The notes under the pieces were generated by a model. The model was given only the letters and a program-made list of their open reading frames with translations, did not search any database and was not told the DNA's origin. Made by a program: the position numbers and the translations under genes. DNA of 32,863 nucleotides from Polymyxa betae (Eukaryota > Endomyxa > Phytomyxea > Plasmodiophorida > Plasmodiophoridae): assembly GCA_003693705.1 (NCBI GenBank), contig RBZT01000173.1, forward strand, positions 1 through 32,863, given 5' to 3'. Positions 1 to 10,372 of this stretch are shown here, one piece after another (the first letter of the stretch is position 1; the number at the start of each line of letters is the position of its first letter).

Positions 1-12
1 ATGTGTCTATTC

Positions 13-560
13 TCAGGATATAGTTTCGATTGGATTATGAATGAAGTAAAAGCGTTCAGCAAAAATCCAAAATAAATGCGATTCTTGGTTATAAAATTCG
101 TTTTCTTGATTGAAGCAGTCAGCAGTATCGTGCGATCTCAGATGGGTGACCAAGTTCGATTTCTGCGAGAGCGTTCACCGACATGTCGGACATTGGAATG
201 GACGCTCGCCAGTATGGGTCGCCATTTGAGTATTTAGATGATGACGCTGAGCGAAGCGTTGATGACAGACTTCGCAAGCGACCGGTTTCTCGCCTGTATG
301 GATGAGCGTGTTGAGGTTCGAAGTCTGCGTGAAGCTCTTCCGGCAGATAAAGCATTAATACGGTCGTTCGTCATTAAGGAGAAGTCAGGTGGCTCTGCTG
401 TTGAATCGTTTTTCCCACAAACTTCGCATTTGAAGGGTTTTTCGCCCGAATGAATTCGAAGATGAGTTCGTAGCATGGATGGGTATAGAAGGATTCGCTG
501 ACAGAGCTTGCAGGTGATCGATCTAAGTAATATCGCTTTCAGGGTCAGAGAATCCTTCAC
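13..560 (-). pseudogene. Decayed C2H2 zinc-finger protein gene
   Basis: The minus strand holds relics of about five C2H2 fingers joined by GEKP/ERP-type linkers. Finger 1 (about 512-450) is intact, C-X2-C-X12-H-X3-H, followed by the linker SGEKPF. Finger 2 keeps its Cys pair, then the frame is broken, with readable pieces such as QQQSHLTSP in a second frame and LNDERPY in a third. Finger 3 (CFIC..., first Cys codon at 354-352) is preceded by an in-frame TAA where ERPYKC would be expected and lacks its first His. Finger 4 ([10 protein letters not shown]...) has Gln in place of the first zinc-binding His. Finger 5 (CPTCR) has TGA at 177-175, then continues SQKSNLVTHLRSH. The tail stays open to a stop at 15-13. 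Intact relatives are nuclear DNA-binding proteins. At least two frame breaks and two stops make this a pseudogene. No start codon is visible, so an upstream exon may be missing. Confidence 0.8.
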
Positions 561-999
561 ACATTACGAAGCCGAAAATTCTCGCTGGTAATGAACCAAT
601 TCATAAAAGTTTAGACAAATATTCTTTCGTACTGTCATCAGTTAGCTTTACTCGACGTCCGTGGTTCCATTTATCGTTTCGGATGTATCCGGTCATACTA
701 TCCCCGATGTTTCGTCAATGCCTATCTGGCTCTGGCCGGTCATAATCCACCGAGGACACGGTCCATTAGAAATCCGCATTTCGACTGTGATCGTGGTCAT
801 GGAGGTCGTTCTATCGCTGTTCGCAGCCCTCGCCCGGTCGTATCTGAAACCGCGTCGTTTGTTGACCACATCAATAGTCGATGTTATGTTCATCTACGAC
901 AAGACAACCGTTTTGTAAGTTGCTCACCCTCTAATTGATACAAGCGATTCTACATTGACTCCGATGATCGATTTCCTTTCAGCTTGTAAATGAGTGTAT
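561..999. other. Gap with one possible terminal exon
   Basis: No convincing gene. A plus-strand open frame (about 646-918) contains a hydrophobic stretch (STVIVVMEVVLSLFAALA). It ends near a good donor-like site (gtaagt at 916) and an acceptor-like tttcag at about 978-983. Joining them would end the frame after two more codons. There is no ATG before codon 21, no recognisable domain and no homolog I know of, so a real exon is possible but weakly supported. Confidence 0.2.
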
Positions 1000-2465
1000 T
1001 TATTCAATGGGATCATCACAGCTGAATACACAATTTCTCCTCCATAGTTCATAATGAAGATGTCCTGGACTAAAATATTCGCTCATCTTGTTTGAATAAT
1101 CACTGACCCAATGTGTTAACTGAACAGAGAAAACATTCCGATCCGAGAGATCCCGCAGCATCGACTGCGTATCACGTCCACGTTGATCCAGGTACTCGTC
1201 CACGTCCCAGAACCCGAACATCTGATTGATATCATACAGCAACGGCCATTCGGATCTCTGCAATCGGGTCTCGGACTCCGTGGCCGTCGACAGCAATGTC
1301 TCTACAAGCAGATGACCTCCCATGGCGACATCACCAAGACCCGGGTCGGCTTCGACGTCCGGGTACGCCCTCGCCATTCCGAGCAGCGCCTTACGCAGGA
1401 ACGGATGATGCCGGTCGAACTGGCCCAGGATCCCGTTCGTGCAGTACCAGGTGCGGCCTGCGATGAACGGCAGCGAATCGTTGAAGGGTTGCTGGATGTC
1501 GTGATCGGCGTCGCACTGGACCCAGCGGTGTCCGTGACCCACCGTCACCCGATCGTGACACGGGAGGCCGTTCCGCATCGTGAACGGCCTCAGGTACAGG
1601 GCGTCCGCGTCCAGCCACGACCCGCCGTGAAGGTACAGTACGGCCAGACGGACAAAGTCCGACAGAATCATGGGCGATCGTTCGATCGCCGGCCACAGCT
1701 GCGCGGCCCAAGTCGAAGTCCGGAAGACGGCGTCGTCGAGTTCCGGAAGAGCGTCCAGGAGTTGGAGTTGCAAGTCGGTCAGGTTGAGCGGGACCATGAC
1801 GACGCGGAGATGATGGGCCGCGAATCTCGGATCGATGGCGTTCAGATTGCCGTAGATATAGAGGGTCGTGTTCGGGTTGTTTTTCAGAAACGATTCGAAG
1901 CCGAGTTGGTACGCTCGAGGTAACGTGGACTGCGTTACCACTGCGAACGCATTTTGCGAAGTCGCGGGATAGTGTGCGGATGTGGATTGCAGTTGGCAGA
2001 CGCTGTGTGAGAGAGCGTCTGCGCTGATCTTCGAGTCCATCTCCAAATCGGATTTCAACGAAATCGCCTCCGAATCTAATGTCATTTGTTAACGTAAAGA
2101 ATTGGCTGTTTTGAAAATCAGAAAATTGTTGGTATATTTCGTTACTCAATAAGCGTGTGATCAAAAACGACCCTTGTAACATAGAGTAATGTGAAACTTG
2201 AGCAAACTTGAAACATTAACAGTAGATTGAAAGCGTTTTTTAAACAGAAATGGATCGAATGTCTCTAACCACTCTGAAGAGTTACCAGCTGTGTCATAAA
2301 GTGCAGTTCTAAGTAATGTAACGATATAGTTGTTATGGCGACAATACTGATTGCTATCCAGGCAACGATGATCAGAAATGGACGACATCTTGAGACTGTC
2401 CTGGCTGAGATCGTTCTGGATCTCCATCTATCAATATTCCGATCCATGCCACCATTGTACATCAT
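1000..2465 (-). CDS. GT32-type DXD glycosyltransferase, Golgi anchored
   Basis: Type II Golgi glycosyltransferase resembling the Gly_transf_sug (DXD) family that includes OCH1 and A4GALT-type enzymes. These transfer a sugar from a nucleotide sugar with metal bound by the DXD. The main exon (1000 to about 2067) carries LSDFVRLAVLYLHGG followed by the diagnostic DAD motif (residues 159-161 of the main reading frame), then a Trp- and His-rich C-terminus. That exon lacks a membrane anchor. An upstream frame (2465-2286) encodes a basic N-terminus and a hydrophobic helix (FLIIVAWIAISIVAITTIS), ending at a donor-like gtaact. The phase-0 join of 2286 to 2067 gives 415 aa, but the acceptor is weak, so the join is tentative. 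An independent start at 2085 is the alternative. The stop codon overlaps an AATAAA, a possible polyadenylation signal. Acceptor sugar and linkage cannot be read from sequence. Confidence 0.82.
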
Positions 2466-2568
2466 AATCTGTTAGTCAACCGAGCGGAATAAAGTACTTC
2501 CAGATAGGTGGACGATACCCGCAGAATGACGAGTGGGCGCATGCCTCCAGAATGAATCTACGAATATG

Positions 2569-2585
2569 CAAACCCTAACCCTAAA
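2569..2585. repeat. Interstitial telomere-like motif
   Basis: CAAACCCTAACCCTAAA: two and a half telomere-type units in the space between the GT32 gene and the next plus-strand ORF. It is one of about nine such short tracts in the window and lies in no gene that I can support. Confidence 0.7.
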
Positions 2586-2720
2586 ATTGATTTCACACTG
2601 AAGCACCTCTGTAATTACAATATGTCGGCAGCCTGACAAAACTGATTGAGGGCTCTGAAACAGGTTTTGACTTCGAAAATTTAGAATGCCGGAGACACAC
2701 ATTCCTCGGATGCTTTTTGG

Positions 2721-3107
2721 ATGATTTTAAAACTTCCATTCTCCAAGACTGCGATATTTCGTATTTCTCACTGTTACGTTCCCATCTCGACTAGAGTAAC
2801 GATTGGCTCTGGTAAAAGATATTTAAGTCTTCAGTCTATAGCGGATGGTGTGGTGCCGTCTATGTCTTACGCGATATCCATCAACGCTGCCCATCCGAAT
2901 CCGTGCAGCTTTAACATGGAAATAGCACAATGCTCTGAACTCCCGCCATGGTTTCGTCTAATATCAATGAATCGTATGAGCGTGAAACAAGCTCTCATAT
3001 CTGAACATAGCGTGATGCGCTTTTATCGCAAATGCGAAAAATGTGTTATAATCTCTGAGTTGCTTGAAATTCTAATTCTCCTTAACATGAGTGAAAAGAA
3101 GGGCTGA
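2721..3107 (+). CDS. Hypothetical 128-aa ORF
   Basis: An ATG-started open frame of 128 codons in the 1.2-kb space between the GT32 gene and the SDR-GT fusion gene. It has no signal anchor, no repeat and no motif that I recognise; the C-terminus is Leu/Ile rich. The opposite strand is less open. It could be a real small gene, a fragment, or chance. I do not assign a function. Confidence 0.22.
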   Translation: MILKLPFSKTAIFRISHCYVPISTRVTIGSGKRYLSLQSIADGVVPSMSYAISINAAHPNPCSFNMEIAQCSELPPWFRLISMNRMSVKQALISEHSVMRFYRKCEKCVIISELLEILILLNMSEKKG

Positions 3108-3384
3108 ATAATCTGCGAATCACCCAGTAGGAGACCCTGGACCTCAACTCAGGCCCGTTTAACTGTGCCGCCCACACCGCTGAAAGGAGCAGATAGTGCA
3201 ATCAAATCCAATCCAAATGCATGAAAATGGAGTGGAATGAAAGCTCTAGGTTTGGAGCGAAGCCTCCATTATCTCGTACGAAACCTCTTCGACATTGACT
3301 GATTCAGGATTCCCCACGGGTGCGGCCTCTTGGGGTTGTGGGAGGCTACGCCACAATAAGTGACTGGCTCGACACCTCTGCGGA

Positions 3385-3612
3385 GCAGCCTCTTCAGTCC
3401 TCTCTTCAGACAGTCCCTTGACCCTTCTTTTCTTGACCATTCTGCAGCGCGGCCTCTCTCCAGTTCTTGCTTTCTTGACCTTTTCAGCAGAGCGACCTCT
3501 TTCCAGTTCTTGCAGAGCGTCCTCTCTTCAATTCTTGACCCTTCTGTGAGCGGCCTCTCTCCAATTGTTGACCCTTCTGCGAGCGGCCTCCCTCCAGTCC
3601 CTTGACACTTCA
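3385..3612. repeat. Degenerate ~33-bp tandem repeat
   Basis: On the plus strand the unit reads roughly gcggcctctctccagttc followed by ttgacccttctg. Unit starts at about 3450, 3493, 3519, 3551 and 3584 give spacings of 43, 26, 32 and 33 bp, so the array has decayed by indels. The last two copies (3551 and 3584) are nearly identical. The array lies in the 5' region of the SDR-GT fusion gene, about 130 bp before its ATG. Open frames across it on both strands are low-complexity by-products. Confidence 0.75.
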
Positions 3613-3738
3613 CTATTTATCATCACCATCTTGTATCTGTACATAAAGTGGTAATGTCATCTCGTCATAGTATGGCAGCCATTTCGGGTGTAGCCATTTA
3701 GCCCAATTTTTTTAGAAGGCTATTTGCAGCAATAGTTT

Positions 3739-6669
3739 ATGATCAGTCAAGAGCCAGTTTTGGTAGGGCCATGGCGCCGTCTGGCGGCTGTCGCTTTAGT
3801 CCTGATTTTCGCTACAATCTGTCTCCTCAGTGTCGTTACTGTCAGTCACGTCAATGATGATCGTCTGCTTTTATCACCAATGTCATCGTTATCTTCCTCG
3901 TTGCATAATCGAACAAGGCATGAATGCAGCGATAACCGCGGTGGTCGTGTGGCTTTGGTGACCGGTATTAATGGCATGATTGGATCTCATGTAGCTCGGG
4001 CTCTTCTCGAATCGAATCGTGCTTGTTATCATGTCGTTGGTCTAATTCGTCCACGATCTGATCTATCAACTCTAGCTGGTATTCTGGATCAGATCGAATT
4101 TGTGCAGGGAGATATTACTGACAGCCATCGTATGATTACCATCATTCAGGAGGTAAACTTTCTGCCTTTACAACTTTAACTTTTTTTATTCAAAACCCAT
4201 TTTTTCTACATTTCTGAAACCTGAAGCCCTATCTGCTTTCTATTCAACATAATCGTTCGATGGATTTATTATTCCAAATTTAAAATGATCGCTTATACAA
4301 GTCTCCTCTATTGAATCGTTTCCGGCCAGGTTGATCCGGATGTGATCTTCCATTTCGCCGCTCAAGCAATCAATGGAATATCGCTCGGTATTCCTCAAGT
4401 GACCGTCGACGCCAATATCCAGGGCACCATCAATCTATTCGAAGCCATCCGACGTTGGGGTCGACACCCCCGCGTCTTGGTCGCCGGCTCCAGCACCGAA
4501 TACGGACAAGCTGCCGAGCGCCATACTGGTCCCATTCCCGAATCGCTGATTCTGGATCCCGTAACGCCCTATGGAATCAGCAAAGCTGCCACCGAGAAGA
4601 TCGCCAATCAGTATGTGATCGCTGCTGAGATTCCAGCGGTCACGGCGCGTCTGTTCATTCATGTTGGCGTCGGTGGGACGGACTCGCTCGCCATCCATCA
4701 GTTCTGTAAGCAGACGGCGCTGGCCGAGCTCGGTCTAGCCGCCCCTGTGATTCGTCATGGGAATCTGAAGACGGCCAGAGATATCACCGATGCGCGTGAT
4801 TCGGCACCGGTTTTGATTCAGCTGGCCGAAGAGGGCGTTCCCGGCGAAGCCTATAACGTTGGTTCCGGGAATACGATTCATATCAAGGATCTGTTAGCTA
4901 ATGTAATCGATCAAGCTCGTGTGGTGATGACGCACGAGCAGGATCCCAAACTGTTCAGATCATTCGATGAGAAAGTTCTCGTTGCCGATATCAGCAAGAT
5001 TCGCGGCCTTACTGGTTGGCGTCCGGCATCCGATATGAGCACGACGGTTGGCAATATCATGGCGTATTGGCGACATAAAGTTCACACATTATACTGTGTT
5101 GAAGACGGTGATGGGGTCAACCCGTGTAAGACGGCCGTGAACAGCGACCCGGCTGCTGACAATGGCACTGTCGCCCCGGCTGTGAAATGCCAGTTTGCCG
5201 ATGTCGATCTCTGGGTTCCCCTTCATGAACCGGAGTTCCCAATGCTATCATTGCTGGTTAATAGCATCAAGACGTTCATGCCATGTTTCAATACGCTGCA
5301 TATTGTCGTGGATCGACCTGATGCCACCAAAGCATTATCATGGTCAGTTGTAGTTATTCTGAACGATTTTTTTCTTTATTTTTGCTTTAACAAGGGTTTT
5401 GGGGTTTTCTTTATATGTTGCTGACCTTTGAATTAATGAAGTTTCTATGTTTGTTAACGGCTATCAGGGTGGTTGAAAGCGATGGTGTTGATGGCATCGG
5501 AAGGATCCGAATCGAACCTGTCGATTTCCCAGAAGCGCTTTCAGCTATCAAAGGGCAGCGATTAGATGGGTATATCGTACAAGCGTGGCGTATGCTCTGG
5601 GCGGATCAATTCTCGGCCACGACCGGTGCGAAATACGTCATGTTATTGGATACGGATTCGATATTCGCCATGCCGGTGACGTGTCGTTCGATCTTCGATG
5701 ATGAAGGCCGAATCTATCAGCTGTCTTGGTCGATTGAGCGGCAAACACACTTTCAGCAGCCTTGTATTGATATGGTCTTTAACATCGTTCTATACGAGAT
5801 GAAGAACTCTGATTTGTTCAATGCAGACAGGAGGTCAATGTACTCGCAGCTATATGGCCACATTTCCCTTCATCATGCCAATCGACGTGTTCGCTCCGAT
5901 GCGGGAATCGATTCGGCAGCGATTAGGGGGCGCCACGTTCGACCTGGCGTTCGGCTCATGGGCCCAACATTCGAACTGGCGATTCTTCTCCCAGTTCGTC
6001 ACTATGGGAGAGTATATGCGACTTAATCATCCTCATGTAAGCCTTATCTCGGACCGAAACATATTCACGTTTTTCCAAAGTTTTTGCCCTTGTTTCAGAT
6101 CATCGATAATATTATATTTTCTGCTTTTTTTTCTGTTTTTTTCTATTTTGTCTGAGAATTTCCTCTCTTGACTATGTTTTCAAAACATAACAATTTCGAT
6201 TGCTTAACCAACGTCATAGCGTGTTCGCCAAGTTTTCTGTCCAATCTGGAATGATGGCGTTGACAACTCGGCCGTTTTCAATGCATCCGACGATGCCCGG
6301 CTGTGTCTGCAGCACGTCCCCGTGACCGTCCACCTCGGCTGGGCCAACAACGCCTACGTCAACGGTGGCACCGGGACCTCGTATCGCCGGGTCGACGCCG
6401 GCGAGTTCAACCGCTACTCGGATAAATACGGCGTCGCCACCATCGATGCTGTTCAAGCCATGACCATTCACGGAATCTGTCTCCGGGATCGCTGGGCCAA
6501 CAAGGACAACCCGTTATGCCACGATATCAACAGTACGACCGTGTTCCCAGACCTTAATCTGTATGGTGACAAACGTCAGCTCGATTGGTCTGTTATTGAG
6601 GAAAGATTCAAGCCTGATGATGGCAGTATTCTGTGTTCTGCAGGATCTCGCAGATCTCAATTTGTGTAA
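3739..6669 (+). CDS. GDP-deoxyhexose reductase-like SDR fused to a glycosyltransferase
   Basis: Five exons (3739-4152, 4330-5342, 5468-5774, 5827-6036, 6220-6669) give 797 aa. Residues about 15-36 form a signal anchor. Residues about 70-420 are an extended SDR: TGINGMIG nucleotide-binding loop (75-82), GSST (191-194), YGISK with Tyr219/Lys223 as the YxxxK pair. The segments GNLKTARDITDARD, EAYNVGSG and ISKIRGLTGWRP match GDP-4-keto-6-deoxymannose reductase (RMD, which makes GDP-D-rhamnose) best; related GDP-mannose dehydratases are the alternative. After about residue 425 comes a second domain (VDLWVPLHEPEFPML... with DTD at 537-539 in LLDTDSIF, then TGGQCTRSYM), typical of a GT-A transferase. 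All introns have GT-AG ends and matching phases. The last acceptor at 6219 is chosen over a nearer one at 6098-6099, which leads to a stop. The anchor would put the SDR in the Golgi lumen, as known for UDP-xylose synthase. An AATAAA lies at 6872. Confidence 0.86.
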
Positions 6670-6906
6670 CTCAGTAACTAAACTCTCTAGTTTATATATC
6701 ATGACAAGTCCGTTATCGGCGATAGTCAGCGATTGAATTTGTCGCGAGATTGCTCAAAGCCATAAATGATTTGGCTCAAAAATCACCAAAGCTATAGCTT
6801 TCACTGTTTGTTAAAATCAACACAAAATTCTACTTGATGGCACTCGAATGTGCACTGAATGGCGTCAATCGAATAAATGATGCTGTTGTAAAATCTTTTC
6901 ACATTG

Positions 6907-8303
6907 TTATAAATTTTGTAAAGTTGGAAACTGGTACCCGATATCATTCAATGCATTAATCCAGTATTGCTGCAGTCGAACATCTTCAATATGAATATAT
7001 CCTCTCTCATACAGCTCTATCGCTAATTCTTCAATCCGTCCTGGCAGGCTGTTCTGCTCTCCTTTCCATTCGATCAGGAAATCGAGCAATGCCTCCGCCC
7101 TCTCATACAGAGGAATCTCCGAGTCGAGATCGGCGAGATAGTTATGCGGATTGCGGAACTGATTCACGAGCGGGGGCGAGTACGTCACCCGTAGGCCCAG
7201 ATCCCAAAGCAATCGCTGTCCGGAATATCCGCGCCAGATATCCGACACCCGCCCGTGGACGGAAATCGGCAGCAATAACATCCAGAACGCCGCCCTTCGG
7301 AACAGGCACGCCTGGGCGTTCAGCGGGGCCAGTACGCCCCGGGGCAACAGGATCGGGAGGGCGTCATCGGCGGCGTTGAAGTTGAAGGGCAGCGGCTGCG
7401 TTAATCGATAGATGGCGTCCATATCCGGATCGTGATCGGCCAGCGACTGAATCAGACCGATGGCGTTGCCGTCGGCGACTTTCCGGACCAGTTCGGAGTT
7501 CCAGGCGGCGTCTTGTTTGATATGAGTGAGAGGGATGCCTCGGGGCCAGACGGGGCGATGGGGTGCCCCAAGTCTCACATACGGATTGTATGATGGGAAT
7601 TGATGGGTCTCGGGAACTCGAACCGGAACTCGATCATGATCGGACGGCGTCGGAATCTGTTTGTCGCTTTTCAGGATGTTGTCGTCGTCAAAGTCCCAGA
7701 TGAATTCGGCGCCTCGCTCGATCGCATACAGAAATCCGATATTTTTCCGCCCGAAATGATTCCATGGAAGGGCGGCGAATAGCTGTGGAAAGCGGCCGCC
7801 ATATGTGTGCTGATCGTCGGCGTTAAGGTAGACGATCGGGCTGGATGCATCCGGGACTTGATAGATGCGAGGTGATTTCCGATCGCCGACCACCACAATA
7901 CACCATTCAGGTCCCAGATTCGCCTGACGACGAACCGCATCGGATGGCTCGAATATCGTCGTCACAACCGACCATTTTGTGCATTGAAATTGTGATCGGG
8001 ATTGATTAACTGCTATGGGCGCCCATCCGGAAAACATCACGTTTTCTTTTGGAAAATTTCGAATTTTCAAACCGGAGAATACTTGCCCACTACAGTCAAA
8101 CATTTGAATAAAACGTTCTGTTTTTGGCCATTTTTCTACCTGGTGGCAGTCCCCGAAAGCGTTTCTGGTTCGATCCAGGTGTCGGATAGGGTCGTACTGG
8201 TCAACGAGGTATTGATGAAGACGATGGCGATCCAGATGAATGAGAGACCGGTTAGGATGGCGACCACCTTCGGATTTCTCCATTCTGATTCTTTGTTCAA
8301 CAT
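6907..8303 (-). CDS. STELLO/DUF288-like Golgi glycosyltransferase
   Basis: Two exons (8303-8140, 8089-6907) give 448 aa. The 50-nt intron (8139-8090, gtagaa...tgtag) changes frame; splicing it joins the anchor-coding start MLNKESEWRNPK to the body. A long unspliced frame starting at 8283 exists but would replace the hydrophobic helix (VVAILTGLSFIWIAIVFI) with an unlikely basic N-terminus. The body shows DUF288/STELLO hallmarks: RKNIGFLYAIERGAEFIWDFDDDN (written here only in outline, an acidic cluster after the GFLYAI block), HTYGGRFPQL, and VSDIWRGYSGQRLLWDLGL. In plants STELLO proteins sit in the Golgi and affect cellulose synthase complex assembly; in animals and protists the family is little studied, and it is classed as glycosyltransferase-like (GT75). 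Convergent with the SDR-GT fusion gene. Confidence 0.85.
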
Positions 8304-8677
8304 ATTGATAGACGACAGACTTAAACCCTAATCATACATTGGCAGGTTGCTGCCTGCAGATTACAGTTCATTGGTCACAGTGCAACCTTACTGACACGTC
8401 ATCTATGATGGGCTGCTGGCTCTCAATCAAGGGAAAGATCGACTCCAGATCAACCTCTAAAAAAGAAAATAAAAACAAAGGGAAAATACGGTTTAGAACC
8501 AGAACGAAATTGAAGAGCAAATCGGTCAAAATATATGGAATTAAGAGAAAATAAAAAAACATGTTTTTGAACTTGTTCGATTTTTTAGCTGTCCAAGATC
8601 TCCCGGATTCCATGAGATTCGCGTATCAAAATTCCAGCACGAACTGATTGAAAACAGTCCGAAACAAATGATAGGGT
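8304..8677. other. Intergenic spacer, A-rich, telomere-like motif
   Basis: The space between two minus-strand genes. It holds TTAAACCCTAATC (8325-8337), about 20 bp upstream of the STELLO-like start, and an A/G-rich low-complexity tract at 8455-8560. A Phe/Leu-rich frame on the minus strand is a by-product of that tract. I see no gene here. Confidence 0.55.
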
Positions 8678-9833
8678 TTATCCATAGATATGATGGGGTT
8701 GACGTCGACATTGTTCCGGCGCTGTTGTCCAGAATGTTGCCGAACCATGTTGACGATATGATGGCCATAACGCCAGCTTCCCATTCGACAACATTTCCGT
8801 GGCGGTTGTATCCTGAACCAGGCCCACGAAATCGCCGTGATAATCGCGAGGCAATGGGAACGCCGTCGAATGGTTGCCGTGATCGCCGCAATGGAATGCA
8901 TCATGATCGACAACATCGTCTCCAACGAGAGGCCAGATAACATCCTCCAGCCATCTCTGATCTGTATCCCATGATGGATTCGGCAATCGCTCATCAACAT
9001 ATCGGGTCAGGTTGCCGCCAACATCGCCCAACTTCGACCTCAAAGTAGCTGCATGGACACCCCACATCCCCTACGGGCCAGTACGGCGCCTCATTAGAAA
9101 CGCATTGATGCACTAATACACAAACCCAGACAAAGAGCGCTTCGAAAGCGTCAAGAAGGATGACTGTTTGAAGGATGAAAAGTTTTGTAGAAAAATCGCA
9201 AAAATCTATAAAAGCTTTTGTAGAAAAAAGCGGAAAAAATGTGGTTGTTACCCCGGGTAATACAAACCAATGATTAGGATGATCTCTCATAATATGAAAG
9301 GTCTTATTAGTCTGCAGCCAGGTGTTCACCGACGAGATCTCGCGGGCCGAGATCCGGGAATCGGCATCGCGGAACAGGGCGTACTCGACCTTGGGATCGG
9401 ACAGAACCAGGAACCGGAAGATACGCTTGGCGTTGCCCCAATGGGAATAGTTCCCCGGCAGCTGGATAACGGTGCCGCCCGCCTCCCGAAGCTGATCCTG
9501 AAACACGCCGGGAATGGTCTCGTCCACGACGAAGATCGATCGCCATGATAGATAATACAGAGGGACGGCCGCCGCATTCGCCAAAGCTCCATCCCGATCC
9601 ATCCCGCGATCGCCATACAGAGAGAACACCACGACCTTGTTCGCCTGCATGAACGCAGGGCGGCGTACGTGCGGCGTACTGGACCCGGCGTGGCGAAGCA
9701 GGTCCGGACGTATGGCATGGGCCTGGTTGCGTCCGATATCGGTAACCTGGAGGACAGTGGCGCCCAGAGCCAGTACGGCGGCGGCCTGTACGAGCCGATG
9801 TAACCAGGAGCTGCTGAATACGTGACCTTTCAT
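8678..9833 (-). CDS. DXD glycosyltransferase, family A copy 1
   Basis: Two exons (9833-9252, 9070-8678) joined across a 181-nt phase-0 intron give 324 aa. Signal anchor at about residues 12-31 (LVQAAAVLALGATVLQV). The body contains SLYGDRGMDRDGALANA, a DAD metal-binding motif within LFRDADSRISARE, then FHIMRDHPNHW, G/GMWG across the splice, and DDVVDHDAFHC. This pattern is seen in uncharacterised nucleotide-sugar transferases of surface-polysaccharide loci; the sugar is unknown. The paralog at 24605-25705 has the same intron position between two glycines before MW, which confirms this splice. The intron carries a repeated ttttgtagaaaaa and one copy of the CCAGTACG octamer. The stop codon TAA lies inside TAAACCCTA, a telomere-like string. 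Confidence 0.85.
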
Positions 9834-10372
9834 TTGATGGGTGAGATGAGGGTGGTTGATGAGCTGGCCTTTTTAATATGGGCGGAATCTGATATTTGGG
9901 AGGGTCACAGAACATGACGCAACCTGAGCTGCATCTTCAGATCAGCATCAATACAATACATCGATATATTCGGCAGGACGCCCTTGGCAGAGGATAACCC
10001 TTCAGAGCTCGAGAACTCTGACAGATAGAACCATACAGATCAGGTCCGAAACAGATGAATATTTCGGGTTTTATTTAATCGCGACATCGCTTTGCCCCAG
10101 ATTAAACCCCAGCTGGGGGCGCCTTCTCTATCTTATCCTGTTTTTGCGTTATTCGAACATGAAGCCGCCCAGGCTCAAACAATGTCTGCAGCATTACGAC
10201 AACGACCGTGGCTGCCATTCGTGGGATCAGTACGACCTCAAGGAAGGGGGTGCGGCCCTGCTTCGTCGTATGACCATACCCGTCATAGTCTCAGGCATGA
10301 ACTGTGTCGCCTCACTGGATGTGTTGTGATCCATCCCCCTATTAAGGATCATCATCATTGGATTGTTGCAAG
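9834..10372. promoter_or_regulatory. Divergent intergenic region (539 bp)
   Basis: Shared upstream region of the family A copy 1 gene (-) and the first GT25-like gene (+), so it presumably holds both promoters. A 61-codon ATG frame (10144-10329, +) lies inside it, without recognisable motif. No TATA-like element, RNA gene or clear repeat was found. Confidence 0.4.

Noticed and set aside
1183-1923. Long plus-strand open frame of 246 codons
   Set aside because: It lies opposite the GT32-type gene, whose DXD motif and family likeness are clear; its Arg/Gln/Val-rich composition is that of an antisense shadow.
6037-6099. Shorter last intron of the SDR-GT gene ending at the nearer cag
   Set aside because: This acceptor gives a T-rich hydrophobic stretch and a stop after about 18 codons; the acceptor at 6219 opens a 149-codon exon in phase (VFCPIWNDGVDNS).
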